The notes below the pieces were generated by a model, which saw only the letters and a list, made by a program, of their open reading frames with translations, made no database searches and was not told the origin of the DNA. Positions 29,634-38,480 of a DNA stretch of 64,000 nucleotides are shown here, piece by piece. The translations under genes were made by a program, and so were the position numbers. Source of the DNA: Maricaulis sp. GTDB taxonomy: Bacteria; Pseudomonadota; Alphaproteobacteria; Caulobacterales; Maricaulaceae. The stretch spans positions 1 to 64,000 of the forward strand of contig NZ_JASBRQ010000064.1 of NCBI RefSeq assembly GCF_030149425.1, in the 5' to 3' direction. Numbering within the stretch: the first letter of the stretch is position 1; each line of letters begins with the position of its first letter.

Positions 29634-30326
29634 CTAGGCCGCCATGGCAAGATGGCTGGCCTGGCCGAGATTGCGGCGAATACCCCAACCCAGCGCCGCG
29701 ACGAAGCGGCGGGCTCGTGACAGGGCCCGGCGGCCGCGGGCAATGGGGGCGATCCCCATTTCCTCATCGCGGGGCCGGCGGCGGTGCCAGCCTTCCACCC
29801 AGCCTTCGACAATGCGGAAGACGCGCAGCTCATCAAGCACTGGATTGATCAGGTTGGTGATCGTGCAATAGCGCTTGTTGAAGGCGCCTGAATGGTGCGC
29901 CCAGTGTTCCTGCGGGGTCAGAAGGACGTGCTGATCCTGCAGCCAGCGTACCAGGGCCGGGCGTTTGCGCCGGGCGATATGCGACCAGACATGGATCTCA
30001 TTGGCATGGGCGCCGGCGATCAGCATGGTGACGGTAAGCGGGTTGATCCAGCCCAGAGCCCAGAAGGCCAGACCGAACAGGGCGGCGATGATGAAAACAA
30101 TCCGGTTGCGCCGCCAATAGCCAGACCGGGTAAAGGCCAGCGGCTCGGCATGGTGCAGGATGTTGGGTGCGATAATGGCGGGGCCGATGACGGGCCATTT
30201 CGGGTCTCCATAGGTGTCTTCCCACCAATGCAAGACGCCGCTGATCAGGTCGGCGAGCAGAATGCCGGCCGCGACCTGAAGAATAAACAGACCTGCGCCG
30301 GGCAGGTTTGCTGCAATCACGTCCAT
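29634..30326 (-). CDS. CarF/TMEM189-type lipid desaturase domain protein
   Basis: The 230-aa protein matches the Lipid_desat (Kua/TMEM189/CarF) family: [23 protein letters not shown], then the His pair [27 protein letters not shown] and [15 protein letters not shown]. These His clusters are the di-iron ligands of plasmanylethanolamine desaturase, which makes the vinyl-ether bond of plasmalogens in animals and in Myxococcus (CarF). Three or so membrane segments are visible. AGAGGT precedes the ATG. It is first in the ubiE-ubiB block. Family assignment is strong; the actual substrate here is unknown. Confidence 0.8.
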   Translation of the reverse strand: MDVIAANLPGAGLFILQVAAGILLADLISGVLHWWEDTYGDPKWPVIGPAIIAPNILHHAEPLAFTRSGYWRRNRIVFIIAALFGLAFWALGWINPLTVTMLIAGAHANEIHVWSHIARRKRPALVRWLQDQHVLLTPQEHWAHHSGAFNKRYCTITNLINPVLDELRVFRIVEGWVEGWHRRRPRDEEMGIAPIARGRRALSRARRFVAALGWGIRRNLGQASHLAMAA

Positions 30327-30417
30327 GGTTTACCTCTTGGTCCGTTAGCGTGACGGGGCGGAGGTAATCGCGCCGAAATGGCAAAAATGTGTTCTAATTC
30401 AAGTAAATAAAATTTAC

Positions 30418-31281
30418 ATGCCTGAGCTTCCCGAAGTTGAAACCGTGCGCCGTGGCCTTATCCCTGCCCTTGAAGGGCGGCGGCTGACCTCTGTGCGTCT
30501 CAATCGTGCCGATCTGCGCTTCCCCTTTCCCGAGCGCATGCAGGAGCGGTTGCAGGGCGTTACCGTCGAGCGCCTGGATCGGCGCGCCAAATACTTGCTG
30601 GTGCGGCTGTCGAGCGGTGAGACCTTGCTGGTCCATCTGGGTATGACCGGGCGGTTCTCGATCGAGGCCGATGATCAGCACCAGCAGCCCGGCGACTTTG
30701 TCTATGCGCCGGTCGCCGATCCCAAGCATGATCATGTCGTGCTCGAGGTCGAGGGGGGCGTCACCATCCGCTATAATGACCCGCGGCGTTTCGGTTTCAT
30801 GGATATGTTCATGACCGATGACGAAGCTGCGGTGCCGTTCCTGGCCGGTCTCGGGCCGGAGCCGAACTCCAACCATTTCTCCGCTGCTCATCTCGACAGC
30901 GTGCTGGCCGGCAAGAAAACGCCGATCAAGGCGGCCCTGCTCGACCAGCGCGTGGTCGCCGGGTTGGGCAATATTTATGTCTGCGAGGCGCTGCACCGGG
31001 CCCATATCAGTCCGCGCCGCGAGGCCCGGACCATTCCCGGCGTGCGTGCCGGGCGCCTGGCCGTCACGGTGCGGGACGTGATCAATGAGGCCATCGATGC
31101 AGGCGGGTCGACCTTGCGTGATTTCGCCGGGGCCGACGGGGCGCTGGGGTATTTCCAGCACCGCTTCCGCGCCTATGGCCAAGAGGGTGAGCCCTGTCCG
31201 ACGGAGGGCTGCGAGGGCAAGATTTCACGCATTGTCCAGTCCGGGCGCTCGACCTTTTTCTGCGGCCGCTGCCAGCGCTGA
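30418..31281 (+). CDS. mutM: formamidopyrimidine-DNA glycosylase
   Basis: MutM (Fpg) removes 8-oxoguanine and formamidopyrimidines from DNA. The 287-aa protein starts with the catalytic PELPEVETVRRGL (Pro2 and Glu3 after Met removal), has the LLVHLGMTGRF strand and the H2TH region, and ends in a zinc finger with C-x4-C and CGRC. There is no Shine-Dalgarno sequence before the ATG: the preceding 25 bases are AT-rich, so translation may be leaderless or weak. Confidence 0.97.
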   Translation: MPELPEVETVRRGLIPALEGRRLTSVRLNRADLRFPFPERMQERLQGVTVERLDRRAKYLLVRLSSGETLLVHLGMTGRFSIEADDQHQQPGDFVYAPVADPKHDHVVLEVEGGVTIRYNDPRRFGFMDMFMTDDEAAVPFLAGLGPEPNSNHFSAAHLDSVLAGKKTPIKAALLDQRVVAGLGNIYVCEALHRAHISPRREARTIPGVRAGRLAVTVRDVINEAIDAGGSTLRDFAGADGALGYFQHRFRAYGQEGEPCPTEGCEGKISRIVQSGRSTFFCGRCQR

Positions 31282-31470
31282 TGCGTTTGGGTGACGCAGG
31301 CGCCTTCTTGCGCGCAATGGGTCGGGTTGTGCTTGTCCGTCGCCAAACGAGCGAATAGCGTCAGCTGCGACCGAGAGTCCCGCCCCTATCGACCCATGGG
31401 GATGGCTGCGCTATAGCAGCCGCCGATTTTCCTGCGGGCAGCAGCCCGCGCCGTCAAATGGAGTGCCTGA

Positions 31471-32247
31471 ATGGCCTACAAGACGATCCAGGTTAAAACC
31501 GAAGGCCGGGTTGGCGTCATTACGCTGGACCGCCCCTCCGCGCTGAACGCGCTGTGCGACGAGCTCACCACCGAGCTGACCGACGCGCTGGCGAATTTCG
31601 AGCGCGATGGCGAGATCGGCTGTGTTGTCCTGACCGGTTCGAAAAAGGCTTTTGCGGCCGGTGCCGATATCAAGGAATTGCAGGACCGCGATTTTGTCGG
31701 CCTGTTCGAGCACGACCCGTTTGCTGAAACCTGGGAATCTGTCGCCCGCTTCCGCAAGCCGATCATCGCGGCTGTGTCCGGCTACGCGCTGGGCGGCGGG
31801 TGCGAGATCGCCATGATGTGCGACTTCATCATCGCCTCCGATACCGCCAAGTTCGGTCAGCCGGAAATCAATCTCGGTGTCATGCCGGGCGCAGGCGGCA
31901 CCCAGCGCCTGCCGCGCGCTGTCGGCAAGGCCAAGGCCATGGATATGTGCCTGACCGGCCGCATGATGGATGCTGAGGAGGCCGAGCGCGCCGGTCTGGT
32001 CTCGCGCATCGTGCCGGCTGATGATCTGCTCGACGTCGCCATGGACGCGGCCGAGACGATCGCGTCGAAGTCCCTGCCGGTGGCAATGATGACCAAGGAA
32101 ACGGTCAACCGCGCCTTCGAAATGAGCCTCACCGAGGGTATCCGTTTCGAGCGCCGCGTCTTCCAGTCCCAGTTCGCGCTTGAAGATCAGGCCGAGGGCA
32201 TGGCCGCCTTCGCTGAGAAGCGGGCTGCACATTTCAAGCACCGCTAG
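31471..32247 (+). CDS. enoyl-CoA hydratase
   Basis: The 258-aa crotonase-fold protein hydrates trans-2-enoyl-CoA in beta-oxidation. Family motifs are [14 protein letters not shown], the oxyanion region [10 protein letters not shown], the catalytic Glu region [15 protein letters not shown] and [17 protein letters not shown]. It lies between mutM and rpsT on the same strand, a known alphaproteobacterial order near dnaA. Confidence 0.94.
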   Translation: MAYKTIQVKTEGRVGVITLDRPSALNALCDELTTELTDALANFERDGEIGCVVLTGSKKAFAAGADIKELQDRDFVGLFEHDPFAETWESVARFRKPIIAAVSGYALGGGCEIAMMCDFIIASDTAKFGQPEINLGVMPGAGGTQRLPRAVGKAKAMDMCLTGRMMDAEEAERAGLVSRIVPADDLLDVAMDAAETIASKSLPVAMMTKETVNRAFEMSLTEGIRFERRVFQSQFALEDQAEGMAAFAEKRAAHFKHR

Positions 32248-32357
32248 GGCTTTCTAGCGGATAGAGTGGTTGACGCCCGGCCTCACAAGGCCTATACGCC
32301 GCCGCTCACGGTTTTTGCCGGGGTTTATCGCTCCGGCCGCACAAGAGGTTTGCACTC

Positions 32358-32624
32358 ATGGCCAACACTTCTTCGGCCAAGAAAATGGTCCGCAAGATCG
32401 CGCGCCGTACGGCTGTCAACAAGGCCCGCCGTTCGCGTGTGCGCACCTTCGTCAAGAAAGTCGAGCTCGCTATTGAATCTGGCGATCAGGCGGCTGCCAA
32501 GGCAGCACTCGTTTCGGCCGAGTCCGAGATGATGCGCGCAGTCGGCAAGGGCGTGTTCCACAAGAACACCGGCTCCCGCAAGGTCTCCCGCCTGGCGGCA
32601 CGCGTGAAGTCGATGACCGCCTAA
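32358..32624 (+). CDS. rpsT: 30S ribosomal protein S20
   Basis: The 88-aa basic helical protein binds 16S rRNA. It starts [21 protein letters not shown], contains [12 protein letters not shown] and ends [20 protein letters not shown] upstream supports the start. A strong terminator follows. Confidence 0.98.
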   Translation: MANTSSAKKMVRKIARRTAVNKARRSRVRTFVKKVELAIESGDQAAAKAALVSAESEMMRAVGKGVFHKNTGSRKVSRLAARVKSMTA

Positions 32625-32650
32625 GCGGCTACCGACTTCAATAGTTTGGA

Positions 32651-32684
32651 AAACACCCGTAACGCGAGTTGCGGGTGTTTTTCT
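32651..32684 (+). terminator. terminator after rpsT
   Basis: A 13-bp stem with one G-U pair (AAACACCCGTAAC and GTTGCGGGTGTTT) is closed by the GNRA loop GCGA and followed by a T tract ending TTTTTC. Confidence 0.9.
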
Positions 32685-33114
32685 TTGTGCGCTGCAATAG
32701 CGTCCGGCCCCCAAATTTCAGGGTCCGGTGAAGTGAGAGGTCATAAATTAATTTGTCTGCGTACGGACGGCTTGCTTTTCCCAGAAACAGTGATCTCACA
32801 ACGGTTCAAACGCGCGAATCTCGTTGCAAAAAATCACCGTCCGGGCCGTCGCAAAATTGTAATAAATCGCAAGCGCCCATCCGTTCACGGATTTCCCGTG
32901 TCAAGCGAAGAATCTCCATTTCGAGGCGCGAAATCCTGTTGACCGGTTTTAGGGAAAGCGTAACCTTTGGGCGTCTGAGGGCGATCATTCCCAAGCGGAA
33001 AAATTTCCGGAACCGGTGGCGCAAACCGCGCATCGGACCAGGGGGGGATTAAGCCATAAAAACAAACACCTGAAGCCTGCCTCGATGCAGGATACACTAG
33101 AAGTGTGGCTAACG
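32685..33114 (+). promoter_or_regulatory. rpsT-dnaA intergenic region
   Basis: About 430 bases without a convincing gene precede dnaA. Two GANTC sites (GAATC at 32816-32820 and 32910-32914) are possible CcrM methylation sites, and GANTC sites in the dnaA promoter are known in Caulobacter. A 14-base palindrome-like site, CGGAAA-AA-TTTCCG (32996-33009), lies closer to the gene. No consensus DnaA boxes (TTATCCACA type) are visible, so this does not look like oriC. Small open frames on either strand look like chance. Confidence 0.4.
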
Positions 33115-34545
33115 ATGGCGTTGAACAAATTTGCTGTTTCCGATGCTTCGGCATCCGGTTTTGACACGTCCGGGGCGGACGTTATTTCGAGTGTTTGGCG
33201 TACGGTTCGCGCCCGTCTGCGCGATGAGCTTGGTGGGGCACTTTACTCGCAAGAAATCGCACGTTTGCGCGTGCGCCTGTCTGAGAGTGGTGCGGTGATC
33301 ATCGTGGCGCCGAGCACGTTTAACCGGGATTGGGTTGAAGACCATGCCGGTGCGCGAATTCGCGGAATCTGGGCTGAAACCGATCCGGCTTTGCGTGAGA
33401 TCTACCTTCTCGCCGAGGGTCAGGAAGAGCCGCAACCGGCAGTTGCTCCGCGAGCGGCAAAGGTCGAGGCGCGCGAAACCGTCGCCAAGCCGGCAACGAC
33501 GTCCGCGCCCGCTCGCGAAGAGCCGCGCTTCACCTTCGACACCTTCCGTGTCGGTCCGGCCAATGAAGTCGCCGCTGCGGCTGCGCGCACCATGGTCAGC
33601 GCGCCGACGCCGCCGTTCAACCCGGTCTTCTTCTATGGCGATTACGGGGTCGGCAAGACGCACCTAATGCACGCTGTGGCCTCCGCCGTTGAGCAGAACC
33701 AGCCCGGCCGCAAGGCGCTGTATCTGACGGCAGAAGAATTCCTCTCCGGTTTCGTCACCGCCATGAAGGCGCGCGACACGATCGCTTTCAAGGAAGCGAT
33801 CCGCAATGTCGATTACCTGCTGATCGATGATGTCCACTTCATCGCCGGCAAGCCGAAAACGGAAGATGAGTTCCTGCACACGATCGCGGCGCTGATCGCC
33901 GAGAACAAACAGGTCGTGCTTGCCTCGCACCGCCCGCCGGCCGAGCTGCCGATGGGAGATGAGCGTCTGCGCTCGCTGCTGACCGGCGGGCTGTCCTGTC
34001 CGCTGTCCAAGCCGGATCTCGATCTTCGCCGCCAGATCCTCGACTGCAAGATCGCCCAGGCCAAGGGGCATTATCCGGTGCTTGATGTTCCGGAGTCCGT
34101 GCGCGACTTCCTCGCCGCCCGCATCACCTCTTCGGCCCGCGAGCTGGAAGGCGTGCTGAACAATGTCATCTGCCGGACAGCCCTCTTGGGCCTGCCGGTG
34201 ACCATGGATGCGGTGACCTCGGCCTTGCGCGATCTTTCGCTGAGCTCGGAAAAGCGCCTGACTGTGGATGAAATCCAGAAGGCGGTTGCCAATCATTTCG
34301 GCGTCACCGCTGCGGATATCTGCTCCAAGCGCCGGACCCAGTCCGTTGTCCGCCCGCGCCACGTCGCCATGTATCTGTCGAAGACGCTGACGACCCGGTC
34401 CCTGCCCGATATCGGACGCCGTTTCGGCGGTCGCGATCACTCCACCGTCATTCATGCGGTGAACAAGGTCACGTCGATGATCGAGGCGGGCGATCCGCTG
34501 GCCCAGGACGTGGATGCGCTGGTTCGCGGACTGCGCGGGCTTTAG
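33115..34545 (+). CDS. dnaA: chromosomal replication initiator DnaA (atypical box VII)
   Basis: DnaA forms an ATP-bound filament on oriC and melts the duplex. The protein (476 aa from this start) has Walker A GDYGVGKTH, Walker B LLIDDVHF, sensor 2 SARELEGVLNNV and the C-terminal DNA-binding signature SKRRTQSVVRPRHVAMYLS plus GGRDHSTVIHA. Box VII reads DERLRSLLTGGL: where E. coli has Arg285, the arginine finger, this has Leu at codon 33976-33978. Sensor I reads LASHR instead of LTSDR. Starts at 33085 and 33115 are both possible, neither with a strong Shine-Dalgarno sequence. Confidence 0.93.
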   Translation: MALNKFAVSDASASGFDTSGADVISSVWRTVRARLRDELGGALYSQEIARLRVRLSESGAVIIVAPSTFNRDWVEDHAGARIRGIWAETDPALREIYLLAEGQEEPQPAVAPRAAKVEARETVAKPATTSAPAREEPRFTFDTFRVGPANEVAAAAARTMVSAPTPPFNPVFFYGDYGVGKTHLMHAVASAVEQNQPGRKALYLTAEEFLSGFVTAMKARDTIAFKEAIRNVDYLLIDDVHFIAGKPKTEDEFLHTIAALIAENKQVVLASHRPPAELPMGDERLRSLLTGGLSCPLSKPDLDLRRQILDCKIAQAKGHYPVLDVPESVRDFLAARITSSARELEGVLNNVICRTALLGLPVTMDAVTSALRDLSLSSEKRLTVDEIQKAVANHFGVTAADICSKRRTQSVVRPRHVAMYLSKTLTTRSLPDIGRRFGGRDHSTVIHAVNKVTSMIEAGDPLAQDVDALVRGLRGL

Positions 34546-34552
34546 ACTACCA

Positions 34553-34606
34553 ACATGAAAACCTGCAACCGCTGGAGAAAGTTCTTGCGGTTGCGGGTTT
34601 TCATGT
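34553..34606 (+). terminator. long inverted repeat between dnaA and dnaN
   Basis: Twenty-base arms (34553-34572 and 34587-34606) pair throughout with one G-U, around a 14-base loop. The arms end in AAAACC and GGTTTT, so a run of T is within the stem. It could terminate dnaA transcription from either strand. Confidence 0.75.
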
Positions 34607-34689
34607 ATCCTCTTTCACCCACCTGATTTGCCGCCGGCAGGCCAACGGGCCCGCCGTATCTGGCCGACGCTGAAAGCGGAACACGAAAC

Positions 34690-35808
34690 ATGAAGCTGAC
34701 GATCGAGCGCGCAACGCTCCTTAAGGCTCTGGGCCACGTGCAGGCCGTCGTTGAAAAGCGCAATACGATTCCGATCCTGTCCAACGTGTTGATCACGGCA
34801 GGCCCGGATGGTGTGAATTTCACCGCCACCGATCTCGACATCGAAATCCTGGAGACCACCGAAGCCACCAGTGATGGCGAAGGCCTGGTCACGGCGCCGG
34901 CGCATACGCTGTATGATATCGCCCGCAAGCTCCCCGACGGTTCTGATGTCACCCTGGAGATGAACGGGTCCGATCCGCGCCTGACGCTGAAGGCCGGGCG
35001 TTCCAACTTCTCGCTCCCGTCCCTGCCGCCGGGCGACTTCCCGGTCATGCCGACCGAGGCACTGGAACATCGCTTCACCGTTGAAGCGCGTGATCTGATG
35101 CGTCTGATCGACAAGACCCGGTTCGCCATCTCGACGGAAGAGACGCGCTATTATCTTAACGGGATTCATCTGCACGCTGCCGACACCGATGGCCGCAAGA
35201 CGCTGCGTGCTGTCGCCACCGACGGTGTTCGTCTGGCCCTGGCCGAGATTGATCTGCCCGAGGGTGCGGACGGCATGCCGGGCGTGATCGTGCCGCGCAA
35301 GACGGTGCAGGAAGTTCGCCGCCTGCTTGAAGATGCCGAGGAAGAGGTCGAAGTCTCTGTTTCAGAGGGCAAGATCCGCTTCCGCCTGGGCAATGCGGTG
35401 CTGACGTCCAAGCTGATCGATGGTGCTTTCCCGGACTACGAGCGGGTCATTCCGCGCGGTAACTCGCGCATGATGTCGGTTGAGAACAAGCGTTTCGCCG
35501 AAGCCGTTGATCGTGTGGCCACCATCTCGGTGGAGAAATCCCGTTCGGTCAAACTCTCCCTGGCACCGGAAACCCTGACCCTGGCGGTCAATAACCCGGA
35601 AAGCGGCCAGGCCGAGGAGGAGCTCGCTGTCTCCTATGATGATGAGAGCTTCGCGATTGGTTTCAATGCCCGCTACATGCTCGACGTAGCCGGTCAGATC
35701 GAAGGCGATGAGGCGCAATTCCACTTCGCCGATAGCGCCTCGCCGGCACTCGTCACCGATAGCGGCGACAGTGATGCGCTTTACGTGCTGATGCCGCTGC
35801 GAGTGTGA
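34690..35808 (+). CDS. dnaN: DNA polymerase III beta sliding clamp
   Basis: DnaN is the ring-shaped processivity clamp. The 372-aa protein has the three-domain pattern, with MKLTIERATLLKALGHVQAVVEKRNTIPILSNV at the start, LAGPA-like region replaced by GMPGVIVPRKTVQEV, and the C-terminal YVLMPLRV. It is downstream of dnaA and its stop overlaps a possible GTG start of recF. Confidence 0.97.
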   Translation: MKLTIERATLLKALGHVQAVVEKRNTIPILSNVLITAGPDGVNFTATDLDIEILETTEATSDGEGLVTAPAHTLYDIARKLPDGSDVTLEMNGSDPRLTLKAGRSNFSLPSLPPGDFPVMPTEALEHRFTVEARDLMRLIDKTRFAISTEETRYYLNGIHLHAADTDGRKTLRAVATDGVRLALAEIDLPEGADGMPGVIVPRKTVQEVRRLLEDAEEEVEVSVSEGKIRFRLGNAVLTSKLIDGAFPDYERVIPRGNSRMMSVENKRFAEAVDRVATISVEKSRSVKLSLAPETLTLAVNNPESGQAEEELAVSYDDESFAIGFNARYMLDVAGQIEGDEAQFHFADSASPALVTDSGDSDALYVLMPLRV

Positions 35809-35825
35809 CGGACGGACTTTCCGGC

Positions 35826-36977
35826 ATGACTGACACGCAACCGCCGCCGGCTCCGCCTGCGGCGGTTCGTCGTTTACAGCTCACCGATTTTCGCTGCTAT
35901 GGCGGGCTCGGGCTGGAGCTCGATGCCCGGCCAGTTGCGCTCTATGGCGAGAACGGCGCCGGCAAGACCAATCTGCTTGAAGCCATCTCCTTCTTTGCCC
36001 CGGGCAAGGGTATGCGCTCCGCCGGCAGTGATGCCGTCGCGCGCAAGCATGACGGGCTGCAGGCGCCGGGCTGGGCCGTTTTCGCTGAGCTGGAGCGGGG
36101 CGCGGATCGCTATCGGGTCGGTGTCGGGGTTCAGGCCGGGGGGCGCCGGGAAACCCGGATCGATGGCGAGAATGCCTCCCAGGCCGCCCTGGCGCGCTTG
36201 GCGCCGATGATCTGGCTGACCCCGGCCCAGGACCGTCTGTTTGCCGGGCCGCGCGCGGACCGTCTGAAATTCTTTGACCGCCTGGTCTACGCGGCAGATC
36301 CGGCTCATGGCGAAGCGGCGATCGCCTACGAAAAAACCCGTACCCGGCGTCAGCGCCTGCTCGATGAAGGTCGCGCAGACCCGGCTTGGCTGGACGCGAT
36401 CGAGCGCGAAATGGCGGGGCATGGTGTGGCCATGGCGGCGGCCCGGCTGGACGCGTTGATCCGCCTGCAGGCTGCGATTGATGACCGGCCCGACGGGGCC
36501 TTTCCGCGGGCGGATCTCGGGCTCGACGGTGATGTCGAACACAATCTCGCCGAGGGCCTCCCGGCCGGAGAGGTCGAAGACCGGTTTCTCGAGGCGCTCA
36601 AGGCCGGTCGAGGCCGTGATGGTGCGGCCGGCCGAACGCTGACCCGCGGCCCGCACCGGACCGAGCTTATCGCGCATCATCGCGACAAGCAGCAGCTCGC
36701 TGCGGACTGTTCAACCGGTGAGCAGAAAGCGCTGATCCTGACCCTCACCCTGGCCCAGGCACGTGTGCTGGCTACAAATTGGGGCGTGGCGCCCTTGCTG
36801 CTGTTCGATGAGGCCTGCGCCCATCTCGATGCCCAGCGGCGTGAAGGCCTGGCCCAGGAGATTATCGCGACCGGGTCGCAGGCCTGGTTGACCGGAGTCG
36901 AGCGCGTCCTGTTTGAGCCATTTGCAGACCAGGCCCAGTTCCTGCGCGTGGACCAGGCAGCGGTCGAGCCCGGCTAG
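35826..36977 (+). CDS. recF: DNA replication and repair protein RecF
   Basis: RecF is an SMC-like ATPase that helps load RecA at single-strand gaps. The 383-aa product has LTDFRCYGGLGLEL, Walker A YGENGAGKTNLLEA, the signature STGEQKALILTLTLAQA and Walker B LLLFDEACAHLD. The ATG at 35826 is chosen; a GTG at 35805 overlapping the dnaN stop is an alternative, and neither has a clear ribosome-binding site. The stop CTAG is shared with the convergent CPBP gene. Confidence 0.94.
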   Translation: MTDTQPPPAPPAAVRRLQLTDFRCYGGLGLELDARPVALYGENGAGKTNLLEAISFFAPGKGMRSAGSDAVARKHDGLQAPGWAVFAELERGADRYRVGVGVQAGGRRETRIDGENASQAALARLAPMIWLTPAQDRLFAGPRADRLKFFDRLVYAADPAHGEAAIAYEKTRTRRQRLLDEGRADPAWLDAIEREMAGHGVAMAAARLDALIRLQAAIDDRPDGAFPRADLGLDGDVEHNLAEGLPAGEVEDRFLEALKAGRGRDGAAGRTLTRGPHRTELIAHHRDKQQLAADCSTGEQKALILTLTLAQARVLATNWGVAPLLLFDEACAHLDAQRREGLAQEIIATGSQAWLTGVERVLFEPFADQAQFLRVDQAAVEPG

Positions 36978-37735
36978 GCTTGCGCGGTACCGGCCTCGGC
37001 ATCGCGGTTCTCATAGTGCGCGGTTATGCGGAATAATCCGCCGCCGGCCAGATCAACCACGGCATGAAGCACAATGCCTGGCCAGAGTGAACCGGACAGC
37101 AGATAGACCAGGGTCAGAATGACGCTGATGGGCAGGATCCGCAGCATGCCGGACGGTCCTTGATAGGAATGGCCGGCGATGAAAACGGCGAGGGCCGCAA
37201 TGGCGGCAACCCAGACCGGCATCCACAGCGCAAATACGGCAATGAGAAAGCCACGGAAGAGGATTTCCTCGGTGACACCGGCGGTGATCGCGACCCAGTT
37301 GAAGCGGCGATATTCCGCGCTCGTTTCCGGCCGGATCATATCCAGGTCACCGCTGTCGCCGATCTGCCGCCGCAATTCGATCCGGGCCTTGCGTGACCGG
37401 GCGGCCTGAACCAGGAGCCAGAGCATGTAGGTGCAACCGGCTAGGGCAAGGCCCCAGCCTGTCCAGCTGCGCCAGCCGTCTTCCATGCCGAGCAGGCCGA
37501 TCTCAGCGAGCGAACGGCCGGAAACGAGCCAGAGCGCCAGGGTCAGGGCGGTCAGGCCCCACAACTGCACCATCAGCGCGTTATAGACCGGAAGCCGGGC
37601 ATTGTGCCCGGCCGCGCTGAGCTGGGCCTTGATGCGTCCTTCCCGCCACCAGTTGGTGAGAAAGAAAAGGGCGAGGGCCGCGAGCGCGGCGCTGATAAAG
37701 GGCTCGGACCCGATCCATTCAATAATCCCGGTCAT
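36974..37735 (-). CDS. CPBP-family intramembrane metalloprotease
   Basis: The 253-aa membrane protein has the CPBP (CaaX-protease and bacteriocin-processing) motifs: EEILFR (Glu156, Glu157, Arg161), FIAGH (His189) and HAVVD (His224, Asp228). Six to eight hydrophobic segments surround these. Family members cleave prenylated or signal-like peptides, or act in immunity to bacteriocins. The ATG at 37735 begins the first membrane segment. It is divergent from a TetR gene, with a perfect palindrome between them. Confidence 0.88.
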   Translation of the reverse strand: MTGIIEWIGSEPFISAALAALALFFLTNWWREGRIKAQLSAAGHNARLPVYNALMVQLWGLTALTLALWLVSGRSLAEIGLLGMEDGWRSWTGWGLALAGCTYMLWLLVQAARSRKARIELRRQIGDSGDLDMIRPETSAEYRRFNWVAITAGVTEEILFRGFLIAVFALWMPVWVAAIAALAVFIAGHSYQGPSGMLRILPISVILTLVYLLSGSLWPGIVLHAVVDLAGGGLFRITAHYENRDAEAGTAQA

Positions 37736-37790
37736 GACTGACGCTCCTGCTTGTGCCCGCTTGCCTGTCTGGTGCGGACCATGGCACACT

Positions 37791-37820
37791 ATTTGTGAAT
37801 GCGAATTCGCATTCACAAAT
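37791..37820. promoter_or_regulatory. perfect 30-bp palindrome, probable TetR operator
   Basis: The 15-base half-site ATTTGTGAATGCGAA is followed immediately by its exact reverse complement. It lies in the divergent region, 56 bases from the CPBP start and 15 bases before the TetR start, and overlaps where the two promoters should be. A TetR dimer usually binds such sites and represses both genes. Confidence 0.8.
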
Positions 37821-37835
37821 ACGGAGAGTGACACT

Positions 37836-38474
37836 GTGAGTCAAGGTGCCCGGCCTGCATTGCAGTCGAGATCGCGTGCAACTCGCGACAAGCTATTGAA
37901 AGCACTGGAGGCTTTGTTGCGCGCGCGACCGTTTGCTGAGATCACGGTGGCGGATATAGCGCGGGAGGCCGGGCTGGCGGTCGGCACGGTCTATCGCCGG
38001 TTTGAGAATAAGGACGCGCTTATTCCGGTCCTGTTCGAGATCTACAAACAGCGCCTGGATGGTTTCACCGGGCCCAGCGGCGGTATTGCCGTTGATCCGC
38101 AAAGCGGTCTGAAAGGGGTTCTGCGGCAGTTGGCCACCCAGTCCTGGGAGTTTCTCACCCAGGAGCGGGCGATTGCGCGTGAAGCGCATTTGTATGCCCG
38201 TTTACGCCCCGATCTTGTCGGCGCGGAATGGGATGCGCTGCTGGCTGCAAGCCAGGCCAGTTTCGGGGCCCTGATCGATGCCTTTCCCGGCGAGGTCCGG
38301 CGTCCGCGCGACGAAGTAACGGAAATGCTGGCCTATCATTTCAACACCGCCCTGACCGAGCGGGCGCTCTACCCGGATGACGGTGTCGGGTCGCAAATGA
38401 CAGTCAGCGAGCTGGACTTCGTCCGGGCAATCGCCGATTTCGCCTATGGCTATCTCGTGACCGAGGCGGACTGA
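37836..38474 (+). CDS. TetR-family transcriptional regulator
   Basis: The 212-aa protein has the N-terminal TetR helix-turn-helix (ATRDKLLKALEALL, then ITVADIAREAGLAVGTVYRRFENKDAL, up to about residue 65) followed by a helical ligand-binding domain. The GTG at 37836 has GGAGAG seven bases upstream. It lies beside a perfect palindrome and probably represses itself and the divergent CPBP gene; LysE follows 6 bases later and is probably cotranscribed. Confidence 0.88.
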   Translation: MSQGARPALQSRSRATRDKLLKALEALLRARPFAEITVADIAREAGLAVGTVYRRFENKDALIPVLFEIYKQRLDGFTGPSGGIAVDPQSGLKGVLRQLATQSWEFLTQERAIAREAHLYARLRPDLVGAEWDALLAASQASFGALIDAFPGEVRRPRDEVTEMLAYHFNTALTERALYPDDGVGSQMTVSELDFVRAIADFAYGYLVTEAD

Positions 38475-38480
38475 CGCGCC

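Noticed and set aside
32685-33114. Origin of replication beside dnaA
   Set aside because: No cluster of DnaA boxes or AT-rich unwinding region with repeats is visible; in Caulobacter the origin is not next to dnaA.
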